A DNA stretch of 64,000 bases from Methylobacterium frigidaeris (GTDB lineage: Bacteria > Pseudomonadota > Alphaproteobacteria > Rhizobiales > Beijerinckiaceae): positions 62,001-126,000 of the forward strand of contig NZ_BPQJ01000020.1 in assembly GCF_022179185.1 (NCBI RefSeq), read 5' to 3'. A program made the translations under genes and the position numbers. The notes beneath the pieces were generated by a model that worked only from the letters and a program-made list of their open reading frames with translations, had not been told where the DNA came from and ran no database searches. This document shows positions 35,300-44,964 of the stretch, one piece after another; position 1 is the stretch's first letter; the number at the start of each line of letters is the position of its first letter.

Positions 35300-37019
35300 A
35301 GGAGAGCGTCTCCTGGGCCCCGCCCGGATGCGTCACCGCGCCCGTCACCGCCGGGCCGACGGTCTGCGCGTACTTCCACAGGTAGCCCGAGGTCGAATCG
35401 TTGGCCCGCGGCTGCCAGGCCGCGCGGCGCTGGGCCAGCTCCTCGTCCGTGAGGTCGACCGAGAGCGTGCCCTGGATCGCGTCGATGCGGATGAGGTCGC
35501 CGTCCTTGAGGAGGCCGATCGGGCCGCCCACCGCTGCCTCCGGCCCGACATGGCCGATGCAGAAGCCGCGGGTGGCGCCCGAGAAGCGCCCGTCGGTGAT
35601 GAGCGCCACCTTGTCGCCCATGCCCTGGCCGTAGAGGGCGGCGGTGGTCGCCAGCATCTCGCGCATGCCGGGGCCGCCGCGCGGGCCCTCGTAGCGGATC
35701 ACCAGGACCTCGCCCTCCTTGTACTGGCGGTTCTTCACCGCGTCGAAGCAGGCTTCCTCGTTGTCGAAGACCCGGGCCGGGCCGGCGAAGGTCTGCTTCT
35801 CCGGCGGCATGCCGGCGACCTTCACGATCGCGCCCTCGGGCGCGAGGTTGCCCTTGAGGCCGACGACGCCCCCGGTCGGGGTGATCGGTTGGCTCGACGG
35901 GCGCACCACGTCCTGGTTGGTGTTCCAGGCCACCTTGGCGAGGTTCTCGGCGATGGTGCGGCCGGTGACGGTGATGCAGTCGCCGTGGAGGTAGCCGCCG
36001 TCGAGCAGGGTCTTCATCAGGAGCGGGATGCCGCCGACCTCGAACAGGTCCTTGGCGACGTAGCGCCCGCCGGGCTTCAGGTCGGCGATGTAGGGGGTGC
36101 GCTTGAAGATCTCGGCGACGTCGAACAGGTCGAATTCGATGCCGCATTCGTGCGCGATCGCCGGCAGGTGCAGCGCCGCGTTGGTCGAGCCGCCGGAGGC
36201 CGCCACCACGGTCGCGGCGTTCTCGAGCGCCTTGCGGGTGACGATGTCGCGCGGGCGGATGTTCTTGGCCAGAAGCTCCATGACCATCTCGCCGGCGGTG
36301 GCGCAGAACCGGTCGCGGATCTCGTAAGGGGCGGGGGCGCCGGCCGAGTAGGGCAGGGCGAGGCCGATCGCCTCGGAGACGGTCGCCATGGTGTTGGCGG
36401 TGAACTGCGCGCCGCAGGCCCCGGCCGACGGGCAGGCGACCTGCTCCAGCTCGTCGAGGTCGTCGTCGCTCATCGTGCCGACCGAGTGCTTGCCGACCGC
36501 CTCGAACAGGTCCTGGATGGTGACCGGCTGGCCCCGGAAGGTGCCGGGCAGGATCGAGCCGCCGTAGATGAAGACGGACGGCACGTTGAGGCGCACCATC
36601 GCCATCATCATGCCGGGCAGGGACTTGTCGCAGCCGGCGAGGCCGACCAGCGCGTCGTAGGCGTGTCCGCGCATGGTCAGCTCGACCGAATCGGCGATGA
36701 CCTCGCGGGACGGCAGCGAGGCGCGCATGCCGCGATGCCCCATGGCGATGCCGTCGGTGACCGTGATGGTGCAGAATTCCCGTGGCGTGCCGCCGGCAGC
36801 GGCCACGCCCTTCTTCACCGCCTGGGCCTGGCGCATCAGCGAGATGTTGCAGGGCGCCGCCTCGTTCCAGCACGAGGCCACGCCGATCAGAGGCTGGTGG
36901 ATCTGCTCACGGGTGAGGCCCATGGCGTACAGGTACGACCGGTGCGGCGCGCGCTCGGGACCCTCGGTCACGTAGCGGCTGGGCAGCTTCGATTTGTCGG
37001 TGGTGTGACGCGCGTCCAT
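35286..37019 (-). CDS. ilvD: Dihydroxy-acid dehydratase
   Basis: IlvD dehydrates 2,3-dihydroxy-3-methyl acids to 2-keto acids in the branched-chain amino acid pathway, using an iron-sulfur cluster. The 577 residues show cluster ligands in IGVASCWNEAAPCN, GLAGCDKSLPG and VACPSAGACGAQFTANTM, the magnesium site TVTDGIAMGHRGM and the conserved C-terminal TDGRFSGATRGFCIGHVGPE. Length fits the shorter IlvD branch. It begins at the ATG at 37019. Its last 14 bases overlap the ExoR-like gene, so the two are likely one transcript. Confidence 0.97.
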   Translation of the reverse strand: MDARHTTDKSKLPSRYVTEGPERAPHRSYLYAMGLTREQIHQPLIGVASCWNEAAPCNISLMRQAQAVKKGVAAAGGTPREFCTITVTDGIAMGHRGMRASLPSREVIADSVELTMRGHAYDALVGLAGCDKSLPGMMMAMVRLNVPSVFIYGGSILPGTFRGQPVTIQDLFEAVGKHSVGTMSDDDLDELEQVACPSAGACGAQFTANTMATVSEAIGLALPYSAGAPAPYEIRDRFCATAGEMVMELLAKNIRPRDIVTRKALENAATVVAASGGSTNAALHLPAIAHECGIEFDLFDVAEIFKRTPYIADLKPGGRYVAKDLFEVGGIPLLMKTLLDGGYLHGDCITVTGRTIAENLAKVAWNTNQDVVRPSSQPITPTGGVVGLKGNLAPEGAIVKVAGMPPEKQTFAGPARVFDNEEACFDAVKNRQYKEGEVLVIRYEGPRGGPGMREMLATTAALYGQGMGDKVALITDGRFSGATRGFCIGHVGPEAAVGGPIGLLKDGDLIRIDAIQGTLSVDLTDEELAQRRAAWQPRANDSTSGYLWKYAQTVGPAVTGAVTHPGGAQETLSYADI

Positions 37020-37689
37020 GGCCCTGTCCCGTACCCGTAGTTTCTTGAAAGGCCGGTTTTTCCCCGGTCCCGCTCCCTGCGCCGCCCTGGGACGGCTCCG
37101 CGAAACGAACCCGTTTCCGGGTCAATCCGCCAGCGCCGCCCGCGATCCCCGGGAACCCGGAAACACCGCGATAAATCACTGTGGGGACAGTCGTTTAACG
37201 TGGCCGTTGAGGTGCCGTCGGTTTATGGCGGGAACGCGGCGGAGCGGGGGGCGGTCTGGGGCAAAGCTGGGATGCTTTCGCGGTGTTGCGACCTCGCCAC
37301 AGCTAAGCTTGCGGTGAAGATCTGACATGCGATGCGGTCGGTCGGCGGCATGGGCGGGAGATGCCGGCTCTTTGTGCCCGGGGTGAGGCGACGACCGTGC
37401 CGGAATGTGGCTCGTCGCGCGACTGCGTCCCCTGATCGTGCGAGGACGGGCGCGGTTTCACGTCGTTCCGGAGGGTCTATTCTGAGGAAAGAGCCCGCCG
37501 CGCAGCGTCATCCAGGGGGCGGCACGGCGGGGTCTGGGAGCCAGAACCGCCGGTCGTGCAGAACGAAGCGGAGCGCTGTCCACCCTTTCGCTGAACATCT
37601 TGCGGTTCTGGATTCCGGGCTCCGCTGCGCGGCCCCGGACTGAACCAGGGGATCTCAGGACGATGGGTCGGATGTCGATAATTCTGTTC
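37020..37689. other. 670-base intergenic region with inverted repeats
   Basis: No credible gene was found. The right half holds repeat-like sequence: CCAGAACCGC (37541-37550) and GCGGTTCTGG (37602-37611) are inverted copies 51 bases apart. A CCGGGCTCCGCTGCGCGGCC palindrome follows (from 37615). The left part should contain the ilvD promoter. Plus-strand frames in this stretch lack ribosome sites and are rich in Arg/Pro, typical of shadows. Confidence 0.5.
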
Positions 37690-38850
37690 TCATACCGAGC
37701 GCGGCGCCGCCACCCGATGGCGCAGGCCGGCGATCACCGCCCGCAGGGTGCCGGCCTCGGCCTCCGGCGCATCGGTGCGGGCGTAGATGCGGTCGTGCAC
37801 GAAGGACAGCTTGCCGATCGTCGCCGGGGTCATCCGGAACGGGTACAGGTCCGGCTGGCCCATGCTGCGGTTGAGCGAGTTCATGGCAAACGTCAGCGGC
37901 AGCCAGGCCTCGATCAGTCGGCCGAAATCGGGGCTGTGATAGGGGTCGAAATCGACCTTCGCCGCGAGCGTGATCGGCGCGTGGAGCGCGGGCCCGGCCT
38001 GGAGCTTCGGTTGGACCCGCACCCCGAACTGGCTGGCCGTCTCCAGCGTGTCGACGATGTGCATGTAGTGGGCCCAGGTCTCGGCGAAGTCCTCCCACGG
38101 ATGGGAGGTGGCGTAGGCCGAGACGTAGGTCTCCTGCCAGCCCTCCGCCGGGCCATGGGCATAATGGCGCTGGAGCGCCGCGCCGTAATCGGCCCGCTCG
38201 TCGCCGAACACCGTCCGGAACGCGTCGAGGCAGGGATCGGCCCGCACCAGCACGTTCCAGAAATAGTGCCCGATCTCGTGGCGGAAGTGCCCGAGAAGCG
38301 TGCGGTAATGCTCGCCGAACTGCGTGCGCCGGCGCTCGCGCTCGACGTCGTCGGCCTCGGCGATGTTGAGGGTGATGAGGCCGTTATCGTGCCCGGTCAG
38401 CACCGGCGGGCCGATCAGGTAGGATTCCGCCGGGTCGACCAGGAAGTCGAAGGCGAGGCCGGCCGGGTTCTCGCGCCGCGAGGCCAGCGGCAGGCGCAGG
38501 CGCAGCATGGCGTAGAACAGCCGACGCTTGGCCGCCTCGACCTCGCGCCAGCGGGTCCGGTTCCAGGGGATCGACAGGTCGGGCACCACCCGGTTGTGCC
38601 GGCAGGCAAGGCAGTAGGTCTCGCCCGAGCCCGTGGGGACGAGCCAGTTGCAGCCCCCCGACTCGCGGTTGGCGCAAGCGCGGTACCGGCGGCGCGGGTC
38701 GGCGAGGCCGCGCCAGCGCGAGCCGGCCCGGAGCATCGCCGTCATGTCGGCGAGGTCGGGGTCATAGCCGAGGCGGCACTCGCAGCTCTCGCAGGCATCG
38801 GCTTCGAAATGGGCCGGCTGCGCGCAGGCTTGGCACTGGAAGATCTTCAT
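37690..38850 (-). CDS. Zinc-ribbon putative metallopeptidase
   Basis: A 386-residue protein beginning with a zinc ribbon (Cys6, Cys9, Cys20, Cys23 in FQCQACA and ACESCEC). A second Cys set follows (Cys59, Cys67, Cys80, Cys83), then a metallopeptidase-like core with HEIGH at 191-195. A downstream Glu/His segment (PWEDFAETWAHYMH, 251-264) could supply the third ligand. This corresponds to the family annotated as putative zinc-binding metallopeptidase (DUF2248-like). I recall it often sitting beside DUF2126/ATP-grasp/alpha-E/transglutaminase operons, as here, where that operon is divergent. It has no signal peptide, so it should act in the cytoplasm, perhaps trimming the peptide product of the neighbours. 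Substrate unknown. Confidence 0.85.
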   Translation of the reverse strand: MKIFQCQACAQPAHFEADACESCECRLGYDPDLADMTAMLRAGSRWRGLADPRRRYRACANRESGGCNWLVPTGSGETYCLACRHNRVVPDLSIPWNRTRWREVEAAKRRLFYAMLRLRLPLASRRENPAGLAFDFLVDPAESYLIGPPVLTGHDNGLITLNIAEADDVERERRRTQFGEHYRTLLGHFRHEIGHYFWNVLVRADPCLDAFRTVFGDERADYGAALQRHYAHGPAEGWQETYVSAYATSHPWEDFAETWAHYMHIVDTLETASQFGVRVQPKLQAGPALHAPITLAAKVDFDPYHSPDFGRLIEAWLPLTFAMNSLNRSMGQPDLYPFRMTPATIGKLSFVHDRIYARTDAPEAEAGTLRAVIAGLRHRVAAPRSV

Positions 38851-39165
38851 CGCGGCGTCCGGGCCCCGCGGGACATCCGGGTGTGTACCCGGCGGGGCCT
38901 GACCTCACCAAGGACTTTCCCCGCCGGAAGTTCCGTCCCTGACGGCACGGGACTTGCCTCATTTTTTCGCCCTGCCGCCCGCGACGAGGCTTCGAGATGA
39001 CGCAGAGAGACGCGAGGCCCGTGCAAGGACCCCCATTCATCGAGCGATGCGGCGGCTGACGCGGGCCCGGCCAAGGTGTAGAAGCCCAAGGTTGGAATCC
39101 ACGGCACGCGCACGGACAGGCCGGCGGGCTCACCCCCTCATCGAAGTAGAAGGTTCGGAGTCGTC
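38851..39165. other. Divergent promoter region of the peptidase and transglutaminase operon
   Basis: These 315 bases separate the minus-strand metallopeptidase gene from the plus-strand three-gene operon and must hold both promoters. I saw no strong consensus promoter or operator; a T-rich patch lies near 38963-38970. Confidence 0.5.
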
Positions 39166-42100
39166 GTGTCGATCAAGGCCGCCCTGCACCACGTCACGTC
39201 CTACACCTACGACCGGCCGATCGCCCTCGGGCCACAGGTGGTCCGCCTGCGGCCGGCGCCGCATACGCGCTCGCGGATCGAGAGCTACGCCCTCAAGGTC
39301 ACGCCGGCCAACCACTTCGTGAACTGGCAGCAGGACCCCAACGGCAACTGGCTCGCCCGGCTGGTCTTTCCCGAGAAGACGACGCAGTTCCGGATCGAGG
39401 TCGATCTCGTCGCCGACATGGCGGTGATCAACCCGTTCGACTTCTTCGTCGAGGATTACGCCCAGACCCGGCCCTTCGCCTATCCGGACGAGCTGAAGGC
39501 CGAGCTCGGCCCCTACCTCGCGGTGGAGGAGGGCGGACCGGAGATCGACGCCCTGATGGCGCGGCTGCCGGCCGAGCCCAACACCGTGCAGTTCCTGGTG
39601 GCGCTGAACGCCCTGGTGCGCGACGCGGTGAACTACGTCGTGCGGATGGAGCCGGGGGTGCAGACCCCCGCCGAGACCTTGAGCAAGGGCAGCGGCTCGT
39701 GCCGCGACTCGGCCTGGCTGATGGTGCAGGTGCTGCGCCGCCTCGGCCTCGCCGCCCGCTTCGTCTCCGGCTACCTGCTCCAGCTCGTGCCCGACACCAC
39801 GGCCGTCGACGGGCCGGCCGGCACCTCGACCGACTTCACCGATCTCCACGCCTGGGCCGAGGTCTACGTGCCGGGCGCCGGCTGGATCGGGCTCGACGCG
39901 ACGTCGGGCCTGCTCTGCGGCGAGGGCCACATCCCGCTCGCCGCGACCCCGCATTACCGCTCGGCGGCGCCGATCGCCGGCCTCGCCGAACCGGCCGAGG
40001 TCGATTTCGACTTCGCCATGAACGTGACCCGCGTCGCCGAGGCGCCGCGGGTGACGAAGCCGTTCTCGGACGAGGCCTGGGCCGCCCTCGACGCGCTGGG
40101 CGACCGGATCGACCAGGATCTCGCCGACCAGGACGTGCGCCTGACCATGGGCGGCGAGCCGACCTTCGTGTCGGTCGACGATTTCGAAGCGCCGGAGTGG
40201 AACGCCGCCGCGGTCGGGCCGACGAAGCGCGGCCTCGCCGACCAGCTGATCCGGCGGCTTCGCGACCGCTTCGGCCCCGGCGGCTTCCTGCATTACGGCC
40301 AGGGCAAGTGGTATCCGGGCGAGAGCCTGCCGCGCTGGGCCTTCGGCCTCTACTGGCGCAAGGACGGCGAGCCGGTCTGGCGCGACCCGGGCCTCATCGC
40401 CTCCGAGACCGGGCCGCGGAACGCCGGGATCAAGGAGGCCGAGGCGCTGGTCCGGGGGCTCGCCCGCCGTCTCGGCCTCGAACCCTACATCCAGCCGCTG
40501 TTCGAGGATCCCGAGCACTGGGACCGCAAGGTGGCGGACCTGCCGATCAACGTCACGCCCCTCGACCCGAAGGTCGGGGACGAGGAATCGCAGCGGCGGA
40601 TGGCTCGGGTGTTCACCCGCGGGCTCGAGAATGCGGTCGGCTACGTGCTGCCGCTCGCCAACGTGGCGGTCGGTGCCGATCGGCACTGGGTCTCGGAGCT
40701 GTGGCAGCTCAAGCGCGGCGCGATCTACCTGGTGCCGGGCGATTCGCCGGCGGGCTTCCGCCTGCCGCTCGCCTCTCTTCCTTACGTGCCGCCGGGCGCC
40801 TATCCCTACTACGTGCCGCAGGACCCGCTGGAGCAGCGCGGGCCGCTCTCCACCGTCGTCACTGCCCCGCCGCGCCCGCCGGTCCCGATCGGCGTCGCGG
40901 TGCGGACGGCGCTGGCGGTCGAGCCGCGGGACGGTGTCATCTGCGTGTTCATGCCGCCGATCGAGCGGGTGGACGAGTATCTGGGCCTTCTCTCGGTCCT
41001 GGAGGAGGCCGCCGCCGAGATCGGCCAGCCGCTCCACGTCGAGGGCTACGAGCCGCCCTACGATCCGCGCCTGTCGGTGATCAAGGTCACGCCCGATCCC
41101 GGCGTGATCGAGGTCAACGTGCAGCCGGCCAAGACCTGGCGCGAGGCGGTCGAGATCACCACCGGCCTCTATCAGGACGCCCGCCAGACCCGGCTCGGCG
41201 CCCAGAAATTCATGACCGACGGGCGCCACACCGGCACCGGCGGCGGCAACCACGTCGTGCTCGGCGGCTCGACCCCGGCCGATTCGCCGTTCCTGCGCCG
41301 GCCGGACCTGCTGAAGAGCCTGGTGCTCTACTGGCAGCGCCACCCGTCGCTGTCCTACCTGTTCTCCGGCCTCTATGTCGGCCCGACCAGCCAGGCGCCG
41401 CGCATGGACGAGGCGCGCCACGACGGGCTCTACGAGCTCGAGATCGCGCTCGCCCAGGTGCCGCCTCCGAACGGGCCGGAGGTGCCGCTCTGGCTCGTCG
41501 ACCGGCTGTTCCGCAACATCCTCACCGACGTCACCGGCAACACCCACCGGGCCGAGATCTGCATCGACAAGCTCTACTCGCCCGACGGCCCGACCGGGCG
41601 CCTCGGCCTCCTGGAGTTCCGCTCCTTCGAGATGCCGCCCGAGGCGCGGATGAGCCTCGCCCAGCAGGTCCTGCTGCGCGCCCTCGTCGCCTGGCTGTGG
41701 CGCGAGCCGCAGGAGGGCGGCTTCGTGCGCTGGGGCACGGCGCTCCACGACCGCTTCATGCTGCCCCACTTCCTGTGGGAGGATTTCCAGTCGGTGCTCG
41801 GCGACCTCGACCGCGCCGGCTACGCCTTCGATCCGGCCTGGTACGAGGCACAGGCCGAGTTCCGCTTCCCGCGCTACGGCGAGGTCGAGCGCGGCGGGGT
41901 CAAGCTCGAGCTGCGGCAGGCCCTGGAACCCTGGCACGTGCTGGGCGAGGAGGGCGCCATCGGCGGCACGGTGCGCTACGTCGATTCCTCGGTCGAGCGC
42001 CTGCAGGTCAAGGTGTCGGGCTACGTGCCCAGCCGGCACGTCGTCACCTGCAACGGCCGGCGCCTGCCGATGACCGATACCGGGCGCTCCGGCGAGGCGG

Positions 42101-42414
42101 TGGCGGGCCTGCGCTTCAAGGCATGGCAGCCGGCCTCGGCCTTGCACCCGACCATCCCGGTCCACGCGCCGCTCACCTTCGACGTGCTCGACACCTGGAG
42201 CGGGCGGTCGCTCGGCGGCTGCGTCTACCACGTCGCCCATCCGGGCGGACGCAACTACGAGACCTTCCCGATCAACACCTATGAGGCGGAAGGCCGCCGC
42301 CTCGCCCGCTTCCAGGAGAACGGCCACACCCCGGGCCGGGTGAGCGTGCCGCCGGAGGAACCCCGGCGCGAGTTCCCCCTCACCCTCGACCTGCGCACGC
42401 CCAATCCCCGGTGA
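39166..42414 (+). CDS. Transglutaminase-like protein with DUF2126 domain
   Basis: A 1,082-residue two-part protein. The N-terminal third is a bacterial transglutaminase-like domain. It opens with the beta-rich HHVTSYTYDRPIALGPQVVR and carries the papain-like triad Cys179 (GSCRDSAWL), His228 (DLHAWAEVY) and Asp244 (IGLDATSG). The rest (about 300-1080) is DUF2126, with TMGGEPTFVSVDDFEAPEWN and RHTGTGGGNHVVLGG. Such proteins are predicted to cut or join peptide bonds together with the ATP-grasp enzyme encoded next. Start is a GTG at 39166. Its stop overlaps the next start by four bases (GTGA), a sign of coupled translation. Biochemical function is not established. Confidence 0.92.
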   Translation: MSIKAALHHVTSYTYDRPIALGPQVVRLRPAPHTRSRIESYALKVTPANHFVNWQQDPNGNWLARLVFPEKTTQFRIEVDLVADMAVINPFDFFVEDYAQTRPFAYPDELKAELGPYLAVEEGGPEIDALMARLPAEPNTVQFLVALNALVRDAVNYVVRMEPGVQTPAETLSKGSGSCRDSAWLMVQVLRRLGLAARFVSGYLLQLVPDTTAVDGPAGTSTDFTDLHAWAEVYVPGAGWIGLDATSGLLCGEGHIPLAATPHYRSAAPIAGLAEPAEVDFDFAMNVTRVAEAPRVTKPFSDEAWAALDALGDRIDQDLADQDVRLTMGGEPTFVSVDDFEAPEWNAAAVGPTKRGLADQLIRRLRDRFGPGGFLHYGQGKWYPGESLPRWAFGLYWRKDGEPVWRDPGLIASETGPRNAGIKEAEALVRGLARRLGLEPYIQPLFEDPEHWDRKVADLPINVTPLDPKVGDEESQRRMARVFTRGLENAVGYVLPLANVAVGADRHWVSELWQLKRGAIYLVPGDSPAGFRLPLASLPYVPPGAYPYYVPQDPLEQRGPLSTVVTAPPRPPVPIGVAVRTALAVEPRDGVICVFMPPIERVDEYLGLLSVLEEAAAEIGQPLHVEGYEPPYDPRLSVIKVTPDPGVIEVNVQPAKTWREAVEITTGLYQDARQTRLGAQKFMTDGRHTGTGGGNHVVLGGSTPADSPFLRRPDLLKSLVLYWQRHPSLSYLFSGLYVGPTSQAPRMDEARHDGLYELEIALAQVPPPNGPEVPLWLVDRLFRNILTDVTGNTHRAEICIDKLYSPDGPTGRLGLLEFRSFEMPPEARMSLAQQVLLRALVAWLWREPQEGGFVRWGTALHDRFMLPHFLWEDFQSVLGDLDRAGYAFDPAWYEAQAEFRFPRYGEVERGGVKLELRQALEPWHVLGEEGAIGGTVRYVDSSVERLQVKVSGYVPSRHVVTCNGRRLPMTDTGRSGEAVAGLRFKAWQPASALHPTIPVHAPLTFDVLDTWSGRSLGGCVYHVAHPGGRNYETFPINTYEAEGRRLARFQENGHTPGRVSVPPEEPRREFPLTLDLRTPNPR

Positions 42415-44951
42415 GCGAGGCCCCGATGAGCGCGGCCCTGGCGCAGGCGGACATCCCGGCGCCGGCCCCCCGTGAGGACGGGCCGGAGGAGCGGCTGGCG
42501 CGCTGGACGGCGGGCTACGCCGCCCTGCCGGGCCTGCCCGACGAGCTGCTCGCCCCGGACGGGTCCAGGCGCCCGGCCTGGGACCGATTCCTGCGCCGCC
42601 TCGCCGGGCTGCCGGACGCCGAGATCGCCGCCCGCCTCGCGGCGGCCGGGCGGCACATCCACGAGACCGGCATCGCCTACCGGGCCTATGGCGAGGCGAC
42701 CGAGCGCGACTGGCCGATCGGTGCCCTGCCGCTCCTGATCGAAGGATCGGAGTGGCAGGCGATCGCCGCGGGGGTGGCGCAGCGCGCCGAATTGCTGGAG
42801 GCGGTGCTGACCGACCTCTACGGCGAGGGGGCGCTGGCCCGGGCCGGCCTGCTGCCGGCGGCGGCGGCGGCGGGCGACCCGGAATTCCTGCGTCCCCTCG
42901 TCGGCGTCTCGGCTCCGGGCGGGCGCCACATGCATTTCTACGCCGCCGATCTCGCCCGCGGGCCGGACGGTGCCTGGCGAGTGCTGGCCGATCGGACCCA
43001 GGCGCCGTCCGGCGCCGGCCACGCCCTCGAGAACCGCCTGGTCATGGCCCGGGCCCTGCCGGAGGTCTACGGGGCGCTGGACGTCGAGCGCGTCGCCTCG
43101 TTCTTCCAGGCGTTTCGCGACGGGCTCGCGGCGGCGGCGACCCGGGCCGAGCCGCGCATCGGGCTGATGACGTCGGGCCCCTACAGCGACACCTACGTCG
43201 AGCAGGCGGTGCTCGCCCGCTATCTCGGCTTCTCCCTCGTCGAGGGCGACGACCTCCTGGTGCGGGACGGGATGGTGTCGATCCGCACCGTCGCCGGCCT
43301 GAAGCGGGTCGACGTGCTGTGGCGGCGCGTCGACGGCGACTTCGTCGACCCGCTCGAGCTGAACCCCGCCTCCCGCCTCGGCGCCCCCGGGCTCGTCGAG
43401 GCCCTGCGGACCGGCGTCGTGGCGATGGGCAACATGCCGGGCACCGGCCTCGTCGAGAGCGCCTGGCTCACCGCCTCGCTGCCGGCCCTGTGCGAGCGGT
43501 TGCTCGGCGAATCCCTGCGCCTGCCCGGCCTGCCGACCTGGTGGTGCGGCGACCCCGTGCAGCGGGACGCCGTGATGGAGCGGTTCGATTTCCTCGCCTT
43601 CCGCCCGGCGGCGGCGCCGGCGCAAGGCGCCTTCACCAGCCGGGCCTTCGGCGAGGGGCGCGACGCGGCCGAGACCGCGCGCCTGCGCGCCGTCCTGCGC
43701 GACCGGCCCGGCGACCTCGTTGCCCACGAGCCGGTGCGGCTCTCCACCGCCCCGGTCTGGGACGGCACGCGGCTCGTGCCCCGGCCCTTCGTGCTCCGGG
43801 TCTTCGCCGCCGCGACCCCGGACGGCTGGCAGGTGATGCCCGGCGGCTTCTGCCGCATCTCCGAGACGCCGGACGTGCGCCCGGTGGCGATGGGGGCGGG
43901 CGTGCGCGCCGCCGACGTCTGGGTGCTGTCCGCCAGTCCCGTCGCCGCCCAGGCGAGCCTCCTGCCCCCGAGCGACCGGGTGACGGTGCGCCGGGTGCCC
44001 GGCCTGCTGCCGAGCCGGGCCGCCGACAACCTGTTCTGGCTCGGCCGCCACCTGGAGCGGGCCGAGGCGGTGATCCGCCTCACCGCCTGCTTCCTCGACG
44101 GCGCCGGCGCCGTCTCGATGGCTACGGAGGACCGCGCCACCTCGGCCCGCATCCGGGCCCTGCTGCATGCCTGGGGCGCCGTGCCCTCCGCCGAGGGGCC
44201 GGCGGCGGCGCTCGCCCACCACGCCCTCTCGGACGGGGGGCAGTGGGGCTCGGGGCTGGCCCACGCTCTCTCGGCCCGGCGCAACGCCGCATCCTTGCGC
44301 GAGCGCCTGTCGGGCGAGGCGTGGCGGGCGCTCTGGGCGCTGCGCGCCGTCCTGGAGGCGCCGGCGGAGGGCCTGGATTCGGAAGCCGCCCTCCTCGACC
44401 GGGCCGAGCGCGCGCTCTCCCTCACCGCGGCCCTCGCCGGCCTCGCCCAGGAGAACATGAACCGGGCCGGCGGCTTCGCCTTCGTCGACATGGGCCGACG
44501 CGTCGAGCGGGCGGTCAATGCCTGCCGCTTCGCCCTCGAATTCGGGGCTGCGGGGGCGAGCACCGACGATCTCGGGGTGCTGCTCGACCTCGTCGATTCC
44601 CGCATCTCCTACGGCGCGCGCTACATCCTCGGCGTCGCCCTGGCGCCGGTGCGCGACATGGTGCTGCTCGATCCCTACAATCCGCGCTCCCTCGCCTTCC
44701 AGGTCGAGCGGCTGGCCGAGCGCCTGGCCGTCCTGCCGTCCTTGCGCCAGGACGGGGTGGCGGAGCTGCCGGTGCGGCTGGTGGCCGGCCTGTCGGGCGA
44801 GATCGCCGCGGCGGAAGCCGCGACCCTGCCGCTCGGAACGGTGGCGGATTGGGAAATGCGGCTGTGGGAGATCGCCGAGGCGATCGGCGCCCGCTACTTC
44901 CCGGGCGGGTCGGATGCCGCCCGGCCCGAGAACCTCACCACCCTGGCGTGA
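42411..44951 (+). CDS. Circularly permuted ATP-grasp fused to alpha-E domain
   Basis: An 846-residue fusion of two proteins that are often separate. Residues about 90-500 are the circularly permuted type 2 ATP-grasp ligase (GIAYRAYGEATERDWPIG, ADRTQAPSGAGHALENRLV, GPYSDTYVEQAVLARYLGFS, WRRVDGDFVDPLELN). ATP-grasp enzymes form amide bonds through acyl-phosphate intermediates. Residues about 535-835 are the all-helical alpha-E domain, opening LPSRAADNLFWLGRHLERAE, with RISYGARYILG further on. Alpha-E is predicted to support peptide synthesis. The GTG at 42411 overlaps the previous stop; an ATG at 42426 is also possible. Together with the flanking transglutaminases it points to synthesis or tagging of a peptide, product unknown. 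Confidence 0.92.
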   Translation: MSEAPMSAALAQADIPAPAPREDGPEERLARWTAGYAALPGLPDELLAPDGSRRPAWDRFLRRLAGLPDAEIAARLAAAGRHIHETGIAYRAYGEATERDWPIGALPLLIEGSEWQAIAAGVAQRAELLEAVLTDLYGEGALARAGLLPAAAAAGDPEFLRPLVGVSAPGGRHMHFYAADLARGPDGAWRVLADRTQAPSGAGHALENRLVMARALPEVYGALDVERVASFFQAFRDGLAAAATRAEPRIGLMTSGPYSDTYVEQAVLARYLGFSLVEGDDLLVRDGMVSIRTVAGLKRVDVLWRRVDGDFVDPLELNPASRLGAPGLVEALRTGVVAMGNMPGTGLVESAWLTASLPALCERLLGESLRLPGLPTWWCGDPVQRDAVMERFDFLAFRPAAAPAQGAFTSRAFGEGRDAAETARLRAVLRDRPGDLVAHEPVRLSTAPVWDGTRLVPRPFVLRVFAAATPDGWQVMPGGFCRISETPDVRPVAMGAGVRAADVWVLSASPVAAQASLLPPSDRVTVRRVPGLLPSRAADNLFWLGRHLERAEAVIRLTACFLDGAGAVSMATEDRATSARIRALLHAWGAVPSAEGPAAALAHHALSDGGQWGSGLAHALSARRNAASLRERLSGEAWRALWALRAVLEAPAEGLDSEAALLDRAERALSLTAALAGLAQENMNRAGGFAFVDMGRRVERAVNACRFALEFGAAGASTDDLGVLLDLVDSRISYGARYILGVALAPVRDMVLLDPYNPRSLAFQVERLAERLAVLPSLRQDGVAELPVRLVAGLSGEIAAAEAATLPLGTVADWEMRLWEIAEAIGARYFPGGSDAARPENLTTLA

Positions 44952-44964
44952 TCTCACCGCACCG

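Noticed and set aside
37018..37317. Frame of 99 codons upstream of ilvD
   Set aside because: Starts inside the ilvD 5' region on the opposite strand, rich in Arg/Pro/Ala and without supporting signals.
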